From positions 201,553,043-201,617,042 of the forward strand of contig NC_134568.1 of the NCBI RefSeq assembly GCF_050947875.1: 64,000 nt of DNA, written 5' to 3'. How positions within the stretch are numbered: position 1 is the stretch's first letter; every line of letters begins with the position of its first letter. Below, one piece after another: positions 10,905-23,140 of the stretch. The notes under the pieces were generated by a model. The model was not told where the DNA came from. It worked only from the letters and a program-made list of their open reading frames with translations, and did not search any database. A program made the position numbers and the translations under genes. This DNA is from Dermacentor variabilis (Eukaryota; Arthropoda; Arachnida; Ixodida; Ixodidae).

Positions 10905-12005
10905 CATGTGATTTTCTACTCTTTATTTATTTCAGCAATGCTGCTAGCCTGTAAAGGCTGTGAGCAGGAGTGTGGTACAAGAGGCATAAATACATAACAC
11001 AGACAATACATGTTTTGCATAGCGTCGCTTGCGCATAACACACACACACACACACCAGGACTGGTTTCGTGTACCGGTACAGAGTTTAAGTCACATCGGA
11101 AAACATACAGGGTAAAACATACTCATACAAGACAACAAAGAAAATGTTTACATATAGACAAAAATAGAACAAGCGAACTGCTGTCTTCTGGCTAATTAAA
11201 TTGTCAGCAGGTGAGCCTTCAGGGCTGAAACGAAAGCAGCCGAAGACGAGCGTTCCACAACGTCGGCTGGAAGCATGTTCCATTTTCGCACCGTTTGTGG
11301 AAAGAATGGATTTTTAAAGATATCGGTTCGACAATGAAATTCTCGCAGTTTTTTGGAGTGGTGAGAGCACGTGGGTCGTTTGGTGGCAAACTGAATAAAA
11401 TCGTCCTTTTCTATTCCTATTTTATTGTGATAGATTAGATACAGGTACTGTAACCGATCAGCATGGCGCCGGGACTATAACGAATCCAGTTCAGCCTTTT
11501 TCACCAAAACACTAGAAGATGCGCGCCAGCTGTAGGTATTGTAAACAAATCTGACCGATTTTCTTTGAATATTTTCTAATTGGACAATATTTTCTTTCGT
11601 GCACGGGTCCCACACTATTGACGCATACTCTATGATTGGTCGGATAAACGTTTTATATGTCATCAGTTGAATATCTTGTGGCGCCTGTCGCAGTGTTCGC
11701 CTTAGGTGCCCAAGTTTGCTTACTGCTTTTTTCTTGATGCAAGAAATATGCTCGTTCCACCGAAGATCCGAGGTAACTATGACGTCTCAATACTTATAAC
11801 GTTTTACTTCACATAATCAATTTCCATTTAAACAGTAGTTAAATTGTAAGGGTAAGAGCTTTCTAGTGATTCTCATGAGAACTGTTTTTCCTGGGTTAAT
11901 TTTCATTCGCCAGGTCTCGCGCCATTTTTCGACGTGATGAAGAGCTTGACTGAATTGCACCTGCGTGTGAGGCATGCCGTAAGGGTCGCACGTCACATCC
12001 GCAAG
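10905..12005 (-). mobile_element. CR1/Jockey-group LINE, 5'-truncated
   Basis: Minus-strand LINE 3' third. Coding remains (11196-12000) are followed by about 290 bp of 3' UTR ending at the plus-strand CTTTATTTATTTCAGCAATG near 10915. The element breaks off around 12005, just past the region following the polymerase active site. A (CA) run lies in the UTR at 11040-11057. CR1-type elements usually lack target duplications, and I saw none. Confidence 0.75.
11196..12000 (-). pseudogene. LINE reverse transcriptase C-terminal region
   Basis: Read on the minus strand, the protein remains include WRETWRMKINPGKTVLM, SDLRWNEHISCIKKKA, LGHLRRTLRQAPQ and then TYKTFIRPIIEYASIVWDP and NIVQLENIQRKSVRFVYN. 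The last two are the hallmark of the thumb and C-terminal part of CR1/Jockey-group reverse transcriptases. The tail RLQYLYLIYHNKIG and FFPQTVRKWNMLPADVVE is also typical of this group. In-frame stops occur near 11838 (after CLNGN) and at 11475 (after AELDSL). The apurinic endonuclease and the catalytic palm are absent. The copy is dead but only lightly mutated, so it is moderately old. Confidence 0.8.
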
Positions 12006-15000
12006 TGTGCGTGCTCACTTCCTAGTCTGACTAGAAGCGGGAGCCGGCAGAATTAAACGTCAGTGCGACAAACCTATAGAGGCTAGACAATGAATCAGTT
12101 TCACGGAAGTGCACGCTATACGGAAAACGCCTAAACTAGAGGTATCGTGACTGCGAGCGCCCAGCGGCCCAACATACAGTACAGCTGAAACAGCTGCGTC
12201 ACAGACCTCTACTCAGAAACGAGACAACACGAACCTTATTTTATTATTTTTATTGACGTTATGTGGTATTTACGCAGCGTGGAAATTATATTTATTTCCC
12301 TCTTTCATAAATCGTGCATCTCAGTTCCGTTAGTGCAGAGCTAGCTGAAGTCTTACAATAAAAAAGGCCAGAAGAAAGCTTTGTCGGCGCAGCCCTGAAA
12401 CGGGAACGGCGGATAACAAACCCACGGGCCACGGCAACCGCGAGTGTTATGAAGCTATGTTTAAATGTTCTCACCAAGAAGTATCCAGTCGATCGCTTCT
12501 GCGTACCTCTACTCGTGCACTGCTGTCGCGCGACGCGTTTTCATTCTGGCAGAGCACAGTGGTGCGGAACGTTACAAATGATAATAAAAACCGAGGAAAA
12601 GATAGATATTTTAACTATCTGGTTCGCTTCATGCTGATCACTATCACCAGTCGAGAGACTTCCCGAAATCCCAAACGTTCCTAATATGTAGCAAGCCCAC
12701 AAGCCATAGTTGGCCATTCACACTGAATTGTTTCCGACTCATAGCTGTCTGCAGGTCATAATGCTTAAAGCGTGTCATGCAAAGTGCAAAAGCATTCGTG
12801 AGTTTCAAGTATGACGGCAAAGGGACAACTCAAAAGTTACAATACTGGTGACATTCGACCAGCGGAAGTCACACCATAAGAAAGAACTGCAATTTCGCCC
12901 TCATCACGATCGTAAAAGATAATGGCTTGTTTGCCTTCTCGCTTCCTGCGCACATCCCGTGCAAACAAGACATGATAAGCCTTCGCTAAACGCACGTCCA
13001 CGTGAAGCCCGGGCGGCCATTAGCAAACCATAAAGTGTGTCGTGGCGGCAGGGGACTATGGCAACCGCACGGCGCAGCCGACGCTTGTTCCCGCTTCCTC
13101 CACCTCGTGCGCGTCACGGGGCTTGTGCGCTTCTCACAACGACGCGGTCCACATGTCAGCGTAAATATTTCCCAGTTGCGTGATCACAACTGTAGTTCGT
13201 CCTATTGTTAGATAACTTGTCAAGCACTATAATGAAAGGCCGCTATACACGTGATTTCTCTTTCGGGCCCCTGCACAAGCCTCAATGAGCATCGGCACTT
13301 TCTAATTGCACGCGCACTGAGCACTGAGGCGAGACAATGTTGCCTGAGACAGTGCAGGAAGTGCACGTTTGAAGCAGCAACGCCGTGCGTGTGGCCCGAC
13401 GCTGGCATTACCAAGCATGGCGTGACGTACGCACAAACTTGATAAGTACCGCTACTCGCTAGCGGTGCATTTCATTACATGCGCCACCGGTCCCTTTCCA
13501 GTGACGTCGTGGGTCAGAGCTCGAAGGTCTTGTGTTATTCCTAGTACATATGGATGAAGCCGCCGTCACAAGAATGTCTAGAATGCGATGTTACTTTTTG
13601 CAAGATAGAGGGACAAAGCTGAGTGTCTTCGCATGCCCACCTCTGTTAACGTTGCAGCGAATTACTGAAGCGGGGAGCAATCTCCAGGCGAGTGGGGAAT
13701 GGAAGCCATTTGTATTTGGGAGGCGGAAAAGGAAAACAAGCGGGCATGCAGACAAAAACCACCTCCCCTATTATTATTTTATTACTTCCGGGAAGCGGTT
13801 TCGGGCAGTCGGGATGGAGAGAAACCAGAATGGGGAGGACTCCGGCGAACCCAAGCCAGCGAAATGACAATCTCCCACAACAGCTCCGACTTTGAAGCTG
13901 TACCAAAGAGTAGTTGAAATTGTAGAAGGAAAAAAAGAAAGATGAGCCTTAAATAAGCAACTATCTTTTAGACGTACGCCCTTGAGCAAAAGTATACGGA
14001 CCACAGGGTCGGCGAGAAAACTGAATTTGTTCGTAATTAACATATTGAAATTTACGAGTGTACTGCAAAGTTCGCAATTCCAAATTTACGCCGTTGTCCT
14101 CAATCTCAAGTAACGTCCACAGGCAGAGCAGAAAATCAGCTTTATAGCACTTGTACGCTTTTGCTCACAGGTGTAACTTTGCTTTCGCTTAGCATTGTGA
14201 AGCTCCCTATCTCAGAGGTGCGCTGCAGCTTTGAGTACATAATTAGCCCCTTGAAGTAAGAATTATAAATGAATATGCTCCGGCCCATTAGGCAGTCCGA
14301 GCGTGGCTCCTCGCTTTTCCCGGCACACTACACGTGAGTAACATGAAATACAACTGCAAACGATGATCTAGATCTCGAGGCCTAAACGTCCCTTGCGCTA
14401 GAAAATCTGCATTAAATTTTTATACAGCCTCAGCACACAGTCCTCACGAGGCACAATTCACATTCACCCAAGGCAGCTCTTTGCAAAAAATAAAAGAAAG
14501 ACAAGGAAATCAATTGTTCGGCAATGACCGGCCCTTCGCTATTTGTCGTCTCCTTCGCTGTTAGCATCCGTCCGCGTGTTATTATGCTAACCATTCGTAT
14601 GCGCGAGCGGCTTCGTTATTCTGCATCCTTAACACGGAAGCGACAAAGTTCTTACAAGGGACTCGGAACAGACTATACAACGCCGGAAGCCCTCTTCACA
14701 GCGCATATCGTTAGCGGTTTCGAGGCAGGATTAATCAATTACTCCGGCATCAAGAGAACCAAAGGCTGCAAACCTGTGCGTGCGCTGAACAAATCGCGTT
14801 CACTCCTCTTTGTGGTTGCGTCAGTGCGGAAAGAGACGCTCGGTAGGAGGCGCTTCTAAAACTGTGCCACCGCTGCCATCGCCATTAACAGATCTCGCGA
14901 GACTGCCATATAGACAGACAAAAATACCCACAGTAAAGGACAGAACGATAGAAAGTGACCAAAAAAAATACCAGAAAGAAAGCTATGTCAACGCACGAGA

Positions 15001-16377
15001 GACAAAGGAGACGCAAAGGGGACGCTGCAATGCCGCAGGCATCACCGTGTCACACCGCGCCTAAGCGACGGCAGCGTGGCTAGGGAACAACACAGAAACA
15101 ACCCCTCCGCCCCTGGACGCGCAAATGGGGGTCGCCTGCTGGTAACGAACGAGCGCCGCTTTCGCCGGCTTCGGTCGCGAGCGCGCCCCGCGCTGGAAAG
15201 CAACCACGTGGTCGGCGCCACGCCAGCCCGAGCGGCATATGGCAAGCGGGCTCAGGCGCGGAACGGACGCTTTTCGGGGAGAGAGGGACAGCACCGTTTA
15301 TTCCCCATTCGATCCCTCTTTGTGTTTCCTGTATTGCTTTGCTCTTTCGCCTCACTTCACTCGGCCGCTATGGCTTAGAGTACCTCTCAGTATCCCCTCA
15401 CCCAAGAGTCTTCTCTCTCTCACTCTCTCTATTTTCAGTAATCACAAAGCTGGCTAGACGCAACGACTGGTCTCGCGTAGCACTGCGGTGTTTAACGGGC
15501 GAAGGGGGCTTCGCCGCCGCAAGGCACTGTGACACGTGCCGGGGGTCGCGACGGGCGGTGGGGCGACTGCAACGTTCTTCTATCCCGACGCAAGATGTTG
15601 CGCCATCATCGACTGCAAAGTGCTTTCGGAAGGCGACACGGGGGTGCCTCGTCTTTCAAGGAGCCAAGGTTGATCTCTTCGCAGGCAACGAGGGAAGGCG
15701 AGATAAACATTTAAATTAAATCTGGAGAGATCTGCTTGGCCTAGCAACCACACACGAAAAGAAGTGCCAACCTCGCGAGTTCCCTTGCTCTCTCTCAGTC
15801 CCATTCCACCTGTCGTGTCGCAACCGAGATCGACGTGGCTACGTACAAACCTGGCGTAACAATACGGCACCAAGCGCACACGCTAAGTTGCCCGAATACC
15901 CATACCAGAGCACAGTGTCGCAGCTATTTGAACGAACTGACCACTATGCCCGTTACCCCACAGGAGGGCACAGCTCAAACATCCTGTGTTCTAAGTTTCT
16001 AAGACGAGCTCGATGCAAAACATCCAAAAGAATTGCTTTGCACTGCACTGCAGTGCAGTGCACTGCTTTGTGTAGTACACCGCACAAAAGGTAAGTGAAT
16101 CGAGAAAAATCGCATGGAATGGAATTCGAAACACGTAAAGCCGGTAATTGTGCACTACAACGCCTTCTCGTATAAGTGATACGAGGCCCTGCATTTCACC
16201 AGTTAATACGACACCAAAAAAAGTACATGGATCCGCACGACTTGGCTGCGGAGTATTTAACGAATTCCCCGCATTCTAATCATATTACACTCACACACAC
16301 ACGCACGCACGCACACAAATCAACGCCCAGTGCTCAGCTCAGTAATTCATCAAGTGCAAGAGGCTTGCGGGAGAGCA
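12006..16377. other. Unannotated 4.4-kb stretch
   Basis: No gene or transposon with clear boundaries. CpG-rich around 15060-15270, CT-rich at 15406-15435, a short CA/CGCA patch at 16289-16318, and a 24-bp palindrome listed separately. Frames such as 14524-14859 show no domain and no supporting signals. Confidence 0.45.
16039..16062. repeat. Perfect 24-bp palindrome
   Basis: The 12-base half TGCACTGCACTG is followed at once by its exact reverse complement. It is made of repeats of the 5-mer CACTG and its complement. It could be a chance product of a short tandem motif or a binding site. Confidence 0.85.
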
Positions 16378-16380
16378 TTA

Positions 16381-16550
16381 CACCGGTGTCACACGACCAC
16401 TTTCGATCGCGATCATGCCTCATGCAGATCGAAATTCTAGACAGCAATTGGCTCCCTGACGCAATTTGCGCAAAGGGACCAATCGCGAGTGAGAAATTCG
16501 ATCCGGACCGGGCTTGATCGCGATCAGAAGTGCGCCGTGTGACACCGGTA
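16381..16550. mobile_element. Tourist-like MITE with TTA duplications
   Basis: A 170-bp element with inverted ends: CACCGGTGTCACACG on the left and TACCGGTGTCACACG on the right strand. Further GATCGCGATCA blocks are also inverted. It is flanked by TTA at 16378-16380 and 16551-16553. A 3-bp TWA duplication is the signature of PIF/Harbinger elements, so a Tourist-type non-autonomous copy is the best reading. No coding sequence. Confidence 0.75.
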
Positions 16551-16553
16551 TTA

Positions 16554-18494
16554 GATAGGGTATCCGCATGAGACGCAGCAGCGGTCGCATTCATTTGTTT
16601 GTGCTGTTCAACACTTCTAAGCTTCGATTGCATGAAGTAACCTTAAAAGTGCTTAAAAATACTGCCGGGCGTAGAAAACAAGAATGTTTTTTTACATCCC
16701 GTTCAAAAAAGCTCGCACACCAGTTCGTACATGCAACGACCAACTAAGAAACAATGTAGGATACGCATGTGTTGGGGAAGTGGAGCAACTTGAGCGTCGT
16801 ACGCTAAACATGCGCCATCATTTTAACGCTGTCCACTCATTAGCAGTAGCAGTAAATGGCTGTTCATTTTTACATAAAATTAGCAATTTCTGACATCCGT
16901 ATGGGCTGGCGCCTGCTCCTTATACGAACAGTCGTAGCGCAATAACTTATTTTGTCAATACGCGCCCTGTTCGCCAACAGCACAGCACGCGCTGGAGTTT
17001 ATGAAAACAAAACGGTTCCTGTCTGAACCGGGACAAAAGAGACATCACGCATTCCGAGCGCCAATTATAAAACGAAAAGCCGGAACGCAAGATACAAAGA
17101 CGAACAACGAAGTAAACGTTTCCACCACTTCCTTCAGCAACAACAGTAAACTGAGACCGGCATTCTTGGAATTCACAAGTTCACTGTCCCTCGGCCAGAC
17201 AGGCCCTCGTTCCCGCAAGCGTGCGAAGGTCGTCAGCCCGCGAAAAAAAGGCGGGGGAAGAAAGGCCTCACGAAAAGGAAAAAGACGAAACAACAAAGAG
17301 GACATCTTCCTTGGCGCACGTTCCACGTTTATGCTCTTTAAAAGGCGAATGCAGAACAAAACTGGTCACACCGTGCGTGTATACGCACTGGACGTCAAAA
17401 AGGACAGAGAGGGAGCAATAAAAAGAACACGAGGAGGAGTACAAAAACTGCGCCAGCTTTCATCATTTCTTTCCAGAATGCTGAGTGAAAAAGAACGCTG
17501 GCCTTCTTTTCCGCCTCAGGCAGTGGCTTTATTTCTCATCGCCGAACGTGGTTCCGGGTTCCTGCATCGCCGCCGACATTCCGCTCGGCTCGAAAGCAAG
17601 CGCAGCCTGTCATGCGTCGCCAAGAAATGCAACGCGCGCTCACTACTACGACAAGGTTGACAGAGGAATCTGATGGAGCGCATGGAAGCTTCCGGTTACT
17701 CCATTTTGCTTATGACACTGTTCCACGAGGCCAACAGGCGCATTCTATATAGTGGCGCTAAACAAGCACAGGCCGCACAGCTATTAGTAACGACGCCCGG
17801 CGGCGTAGCTCGCGCGCCACGCGCTGCCGACAATTGTTAAGTTTTGGAAAGCCGGCGAAGGTGCGCATGCGTCGAACCAGCTGCGCGCGCACGCAGACGG
17901 CACCGCACGGTCGCGCATAGCGGTAGCGTGCTATGTGCGTTGCGATGCGCTTAACACGTCGCACGTGCGGGTGATGGCATAGAACCGGTCCCCGAAGAGG
18001 AGGCCCGCTATTTGGCGGAAACGCAGGGGGGATTAAGGCAATACAGACTAACAAAATAAATCATCAACGATGAGCGCAGGGCATAACGCATTTTCGCAGT
18101 GAGGCCCTATTTAAAGAGAAGGGCCCACAGAAATAAAAGACATCGTTGTTACACCGCAGAAAATTCTTGCCTGTTCAAATTTACCCCTGCGCTCGAATTA
18201 AAAAAAAACAACAACTGTAATGTCATATTAAGACTGAAAAAGTTTTGCCCACGTCTATCATGTACTAGAAAGAAAGCTTAATTTTGTGGGGGTGGTGCTC
18301 ACAACGCAGCGTTCAAGCACCACCTCTTGAGCCTGAGTCTCCAGTCGTAATATTTGACATGCTGACACCTGGACGTATAAAATGACAACAACAACAAAAA
18401 AATAAACGAAGGAAGAAGACATATAAGATATTTTCTAGCCTCGAGCCATTCCCTTTGCAACAAAATTCAATGACGAACGCCAATGAAAAATCCT
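16554..18494. other. Unannotated DNA; one long basic frame
   Basis: A 219-codon plus-strand frame at 17001-17660 is Lys/Arg-rich. It lies in A-rich then GC-rich DNA and shows no domain, so I do not call it a gene. 17750-18010 is CpG-rich. Confidence 0.45.
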
Positions 18495-18995
18495 TAGGAT
18501 AATTGACCTAGTTTATTTGTTATCTGGTAATCACTCCTATCGTTTGGGAATGGCCGAGAGCCCGTTGTGCGACTCCTGTGAGTGCGAGGAAACCATCGAG
18601 CACCTATTGTGTACCTGCTCTCGCTACGATATCCAACGCCTCTCGTCGCTGCGGGCAACTTTACACCGACTGGACTCGAGACTGTTCACCGAGTCAAAGA
18701 TATTCGGACCGTGGCCACACCCGTCACTGGCTCGAAAAGCGATTCGTGCACTAGTGCAATACTTGAAGTGCACCGGCTTAAGAGACCGTTTATAAAGTCC
18801 CTGTGTATAGCGTCCCTCCCACACGCACTCAGTGCTTTTTCTCTCTCCCCTTTTTCCTCTTTCTATCCCCCTTTCACCCACCGCCAGTGTAGGGTAGCAA
18901 ACCGAATGCTCTTCTGGTTGACCTCCCTGCCCTTGCTGTCCTTGTTTTCTCTCTCTCTCCTTCGAAATTCAACAGAAAAAAGACTAATAAAATAG
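18495..18995 (+). mobile_element. I/R1-like LINE, 3' end with zinc-knuckle C-terminus
   Basis: The coding remnant runs from about 18505 to the stop at 18795 and reads LLSGNHSYRLGMAESPLCD, then CDSCECEETIEHLLCTC. The latter is the CCHC-type knuckle found at the C-terminus of I/R1/LOA-type LINE polyproteins. ARKAIRALVQYLKCTGL follows. The 3' UTR has pyrimidine tracts around CCAGTGTAGGGTAGC and TTGACCTCCCTGCCC, and ends in ACTAATAAAATA before a (TA) run. All upstream endonuclease and polymerase parts are lost. The remaining frame is open, so the insertion may be fairly young. Confidence 0.75.
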
Positions 18996-19015
18996 CATAT
19001 ATATATATATATATA
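18996..19015. repeat. (TA)n at LINE tail
   Basis: Short (AT)n array directly after the LINE polyadenylation-like end. It may derive from the LINE tail. Confidence 0.8.
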
Positions 19016-21137
19016 ATGACAGGTCCATCCAAACTTCTTTTCCTTTCTTCTATCAATAAATATTTCATCATCAGCGTCTGCGGACTAAGCACCTAGAATT
19101 GAGGACAATGTGAACAGCTTAGAACAAAGAAGCGTGTGGCTGAATTATAGGTCATTATCTGCCTTTTAGAAGTAACAAATGTGTAAAAAAAAACCTCGGC
19201 GGGACGCCGATGGCCTTTTCAAGTCGTTCTACACAGGAAACCACATAGTCTGGCAGCAGGAAAGGCACCGCTCGAATTAAACCCGCTCGTCTAGTGTTCC
19301 GCGTGTTGAGGTGAAGCATAACTACACAGGCAGCACTACAGCACAAGCGTTAACTCGTAATCATCTAGAAATGTTTTCTAACAGGTCCAAACCAAATTAA
19401 TGTATTTCCAAGGTACTCTTTTATGGAGACGCTCCATGTAATACCTTTTTTCTTGAGCCTCAGTGTTAGTTTGTTTTTCTTCATTTTTTTTTCATTGTGC
19501 CTTTTTCGTTAAACACGTTGGCGGGCTAGTTGGTTTGAATCCATGATAGAATGTGTAAGCGCGACTGAACGAGCACGTAGAAAAAAAGTACAGATACACA
19601 GAGACAGACGCTTTCGTCCACCGGCGAAAAAACTTGCTGTTTTCTTATTAAAAGCAGAACGCGATAGAGATAATGAAGTCTTCCAACGAAGGCCTCCACC
19701 TTACAAGCAGGCGCAATGTAACAAGGTGGAGGGACGACAGAGACACATGATGGTCGATGCAGAGCTTAGCCGGCACGCTGCTTTATACCACCCGAACATT
19801 TCGATTGTTTCACTCATATGTGGAACCACGCAAACTGCGATGAGTTCGCCAAGCATGGTTCATTCATAACTTCACAGCGCTCGATATTTGGTCACCCCAC
19901 CACCCCAGTAGGTTAACCGAAAGGCGGACCCCACACTAATATAGCTGGTATATTCGTATACACCGTATTTGTACACCTTCCCATTTATGTGCACTTATTA
20001 AAATAAACAAAAAGCAAGAAAACAGTAAGTAATCATTCGTTTCCGCCTTACACGGCTGCTCAAACAGGACGCAATAGCAATGACACGAGAAGGCGCGATT
20101 TCTCGTCTTAGCAGTCCCAGAGTCAACTCTAAGCAAAATAACTCTCAGCGGTTCTCATTCGGGTGTTCCCAATGGACAAGAGACCTATAGGCAGACCAAC
20201 CCGGCGCGGCAACACGATGAAATGGCGGCAGCCCATTGGACGAATAGAAACACATTTTGTGCAAGTGGAATTGATTCTGTACGCACTGGTCTCGACCTAG
20301 GAGGCCCTACCCAGGAGGCGTTGAACAGGTGTCATTAGTTTTCTTGCACCCTTTGCCAGCTTTTCAAGGCACGCCGTGGTCACGCGTGAAAAAAAAAAAT
20401 GTACAGCAGCCAATGTGCCTGTCACCTCAACCTGCCACTCATCATCGCTCGGTTTCAGACCATAGTATGGCCGACCAATATACGATTTTAAAACCAGCGT
20501 CGCAAGGGCAGAAAAACGCTACAGCTGCCAGCAAACTGCGATAAGCTCTTCAAATATCCGAAGAAATTGCTCCCACCTGAATTAAGCGCGTTCCGACCCC
20601 GTTCAGTACAGTCAAGGCCAAGGTTTACATTTTCGCGCGGAAATGGTCAACACGTCCATCATCACCGGTGCACGTGTGTGTCAGCTGTAGCGCACGCTCA
20701 GGCCGTGCTACTAACGAATGTGAGAAAGTTCCGAGTGTTGCACTTAACTCCACTAGATATATGGTTGTGTTCGGAAGTTCAATCAGCCTTTGTGTAAAAT
20801 CATTTCGCGACACGGCCACACCACACCTACCTTAGCTGAAAGCTTAGCGACATGACCTTCGCGGGACCCACAGCTGTCGCTTATTGCGACGCCAGTTATA
20901 TTTGAACCTCGAGCGGCGTTGCTATTGGGTAGCGTAGCGCTGTCGGCAGGCCGCAGGCGTCCGGGAGACCATCGCGACCAAGTAGGGGCGATCCGATTTT
21001 TAGTGCGAAACTTGCACTGTTTATTCCATGGTAACGAAGTAGGAAAGAAAGATGAGAATACAAACAGATACACTGCGGGGCCGCTTGAATAGACCCGCTA
21101 AAATCATAGGCGGGATTTCGCTCACGCCAACGGCACA
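19016..21137. other. Unannotated 2.1-kb stretch
   Basis: No recognisable repeat boundary, RNA gene or exon. Short frames on both strands only. Confidence 0.45.
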
Positions 21138-21142
21138 TAATA

Positions 21143-21659
21143 GAGTGTTTTAGTTGAGTGCGTTTACGCTCCGCTAAGCAGCTAAGCGGAGCGGAAGCGC
21201 GAATGCGCATGCGCCGTCCGCTTAGCCGTAAGCGGGCTAGCGGAGCGAGGAACACGGTCCGCTGAGAAGCTGCCTGAGCGGAGCGTGCTGCGCAGCGCTT
21301 TGGCTAGCGCTGGCGTCAGAAAGGATTGGATTGGATGCAGAAAGCAAGTGCGCTGGCTATCACGTGGCGTTCCCCAAGATGGAGCTTTATTTTCCATTGG
21401 ATAAAATGGACCGCTAACGCATTACAAGCGCACGATTAGATACTTCATGGAGAAATAAGTTATATATAAGAGTGATCAATAGGTGTTTTTATTTTCTTTC
21501 ATTACCCTGAATTTGGCCAGAGGGCGCTGCAACTACGAAAGGTCCGCTCCGCTACGCTATACGTATAACTAAAACGTGAAAATCGCCCGCCGCTCCGCTG
21601 TGACTTAGCGGGGCAGCTCGGAGCGGAGCGTGCCGTAAGGACGCTCAACTAAAACACTC
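21143..21659. mobile_element. 517-bp MITE flanked by TAATA
   Basis: Inverted ends GAGTGTTTTAGTTGAG are exact over 16 bases, followed by imperfect GC-rich inverted sequence rich in CGGAGCGG and its complement. Flanks are TAATA at 21138-21142 and 21660-21664. The subterminal parts consist of repeated CTCCGCT/AGCGGAG motifs. No coding capacity. The termini and the flanking pentamer resemble the small palindromic element at 7842. Confidence 0.8.
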
Positions 21660-21840
21660 TAATATTCTCCAAGTCCAGTCGGCGATTGGCGGCTGGTCCC
21701 TCTCTCCTACGCGATGTTGCTCACATGCATGCCTCCGCTCGCAGCAACCCGTAGGTCCCGTTTACTTCCACGATGGAGGGCCTCCCCTTGACTCGCACAG
21801 TTTGCGGAAGGCACCCCCCCCCCCCCCATCCTGTACACAC

Positions 21841-22524
21841 TGTAAGATTCGTCGGACGATCTCGCCGCTGCCACCATTTGTTAGAGTTGGACGATCTACG
21901 AGCTGTAGGCCGATCTCACCGCTGCCATTCAGATGTAAGATTTGGCAGTCGTAGCTGTAGGAAGGAGCTTGACTCTTCGTCGGGACTTACGAGAGCAGGA
22001 TTTATTTACATGTTATTTACAGTTGAACATGAGATACATCGACAGTCTAGCGAAACTCCCAAATGGAGCCCGCAAGACGAGCATACAGCAAACAGCTTAC
22101 GAGCACACAGCTCACGAGTACATTTCGAGCACAACGAGCACACTCTAGCAGCCGACAATCGCTGCTTATAAGCACTCTGCTCGTAGTCATAGTTCGACGT
22201 CATTGAAGATTACCCGCCCTTTTGGAGGAGGAGGGCTCACATACACGTGCCGCACACACACACGGGTGTAATGGTCCGGAGCCGACGTCAGAGGAGCTTC
22301 GTAGAACTCTGAGCCGTTCCGGGTGGTGCGCCTGGGTAGCACATTGTTGGGTGTCTCGAAAAGTGCATGGGGAGGTTCCACCAATTATCTCCCCTCGAGA
22401 ACTCCCCTGAGCTGACCCCTCGCCGCGTGGCTGCCGGTTATCCGCAGTTCTCTGAAGTGTGCCCCGTCCCGGTTGGATCGGAACACGTGCAGCGGGCTGA
22501 AATAGCTGCAGGCCCATCCTAACA
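21841..22524 (-). mobile_element. Solo LTR, probably Gypsy-type
   Basis: On the minus strand the 684-bp unit starts TGTTAG and ends CTTACA. ACAC flanks it at 21837-21840 and 22525-22528, a possible 4-bp target duplication, though the motif is simple. A TATA-like GCTTATAAGC (about 22163-22172) lies about 165 bp upstream, in minus sense, of an AATAAA signal (22001-22006), as expected for promoter and R/U5 in an LTR. Near the minus-strand 3' end, two related blocks contain TGGCAGCGG-type sequence and CTTACA, so the LTR edge may have been duplicated or include a primer-binding remnant. No gag-pol is adjacent. Confidence 0.65.
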
Positions 22525-23140
22525 ACACCCACAGAGGGGCCCGTAGTCACTGCGGGGCGTCAGCCAGGTCGCGAACCACCTGAGACACCCATACGAATTT
22601 GGGATCTACCGTGCGCTTTCCGATTCATCATCATCATCAGCCTATTTATGTGCACTGCAGGACGAAGGCCTCTCTCTGCGATCTGCACTCACTCCTGTCT
22701 TGCGCTAACCGATTCCAACTTGCGCCTGCATTTTAATTTTTCTAATTTCATTCCCCCCCCCCCCTTAGTTTACTGCCGTCTTCGACTGCGCTTCCCTTCT
22801 CTTGGCACTCATTCTGTAACTCTAATGGTCAACCGGTTATACATTCTACGCATTGTATGGCCTGCCAGCGCAATTCTTTTTCTTTTAATGTGAATTAGAA
22901 TATCGGCAATCCCCGTTTGTTATCTGATCCACACCACTTTCTTCCTGTCTCTTAACGTTACGCCTAATATTTTTCAGTTTAATCGCTCTTTGCGCGGTAC
23001 TTAACTTGTTCTCGAGCTTCTATGTCAACCTCCAAGTATCTGCCCCATATGTTAGTACTGGTAGAACGTAGTGATTGTACACCTTTCTTCTCAATGATAG
23101 TGGTAAGCTTCCAGTCAGGATCTGGCGATGCCTGCCGTAT

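Noticed and set aside
17001..17660. 219-codon Lys/Arg-rich plus-strand frame
   Set aside because: It lies in purine-rich DNA that lacks stops on that strand by composition. It has no domain, no splice signals of note and no repeat identity.
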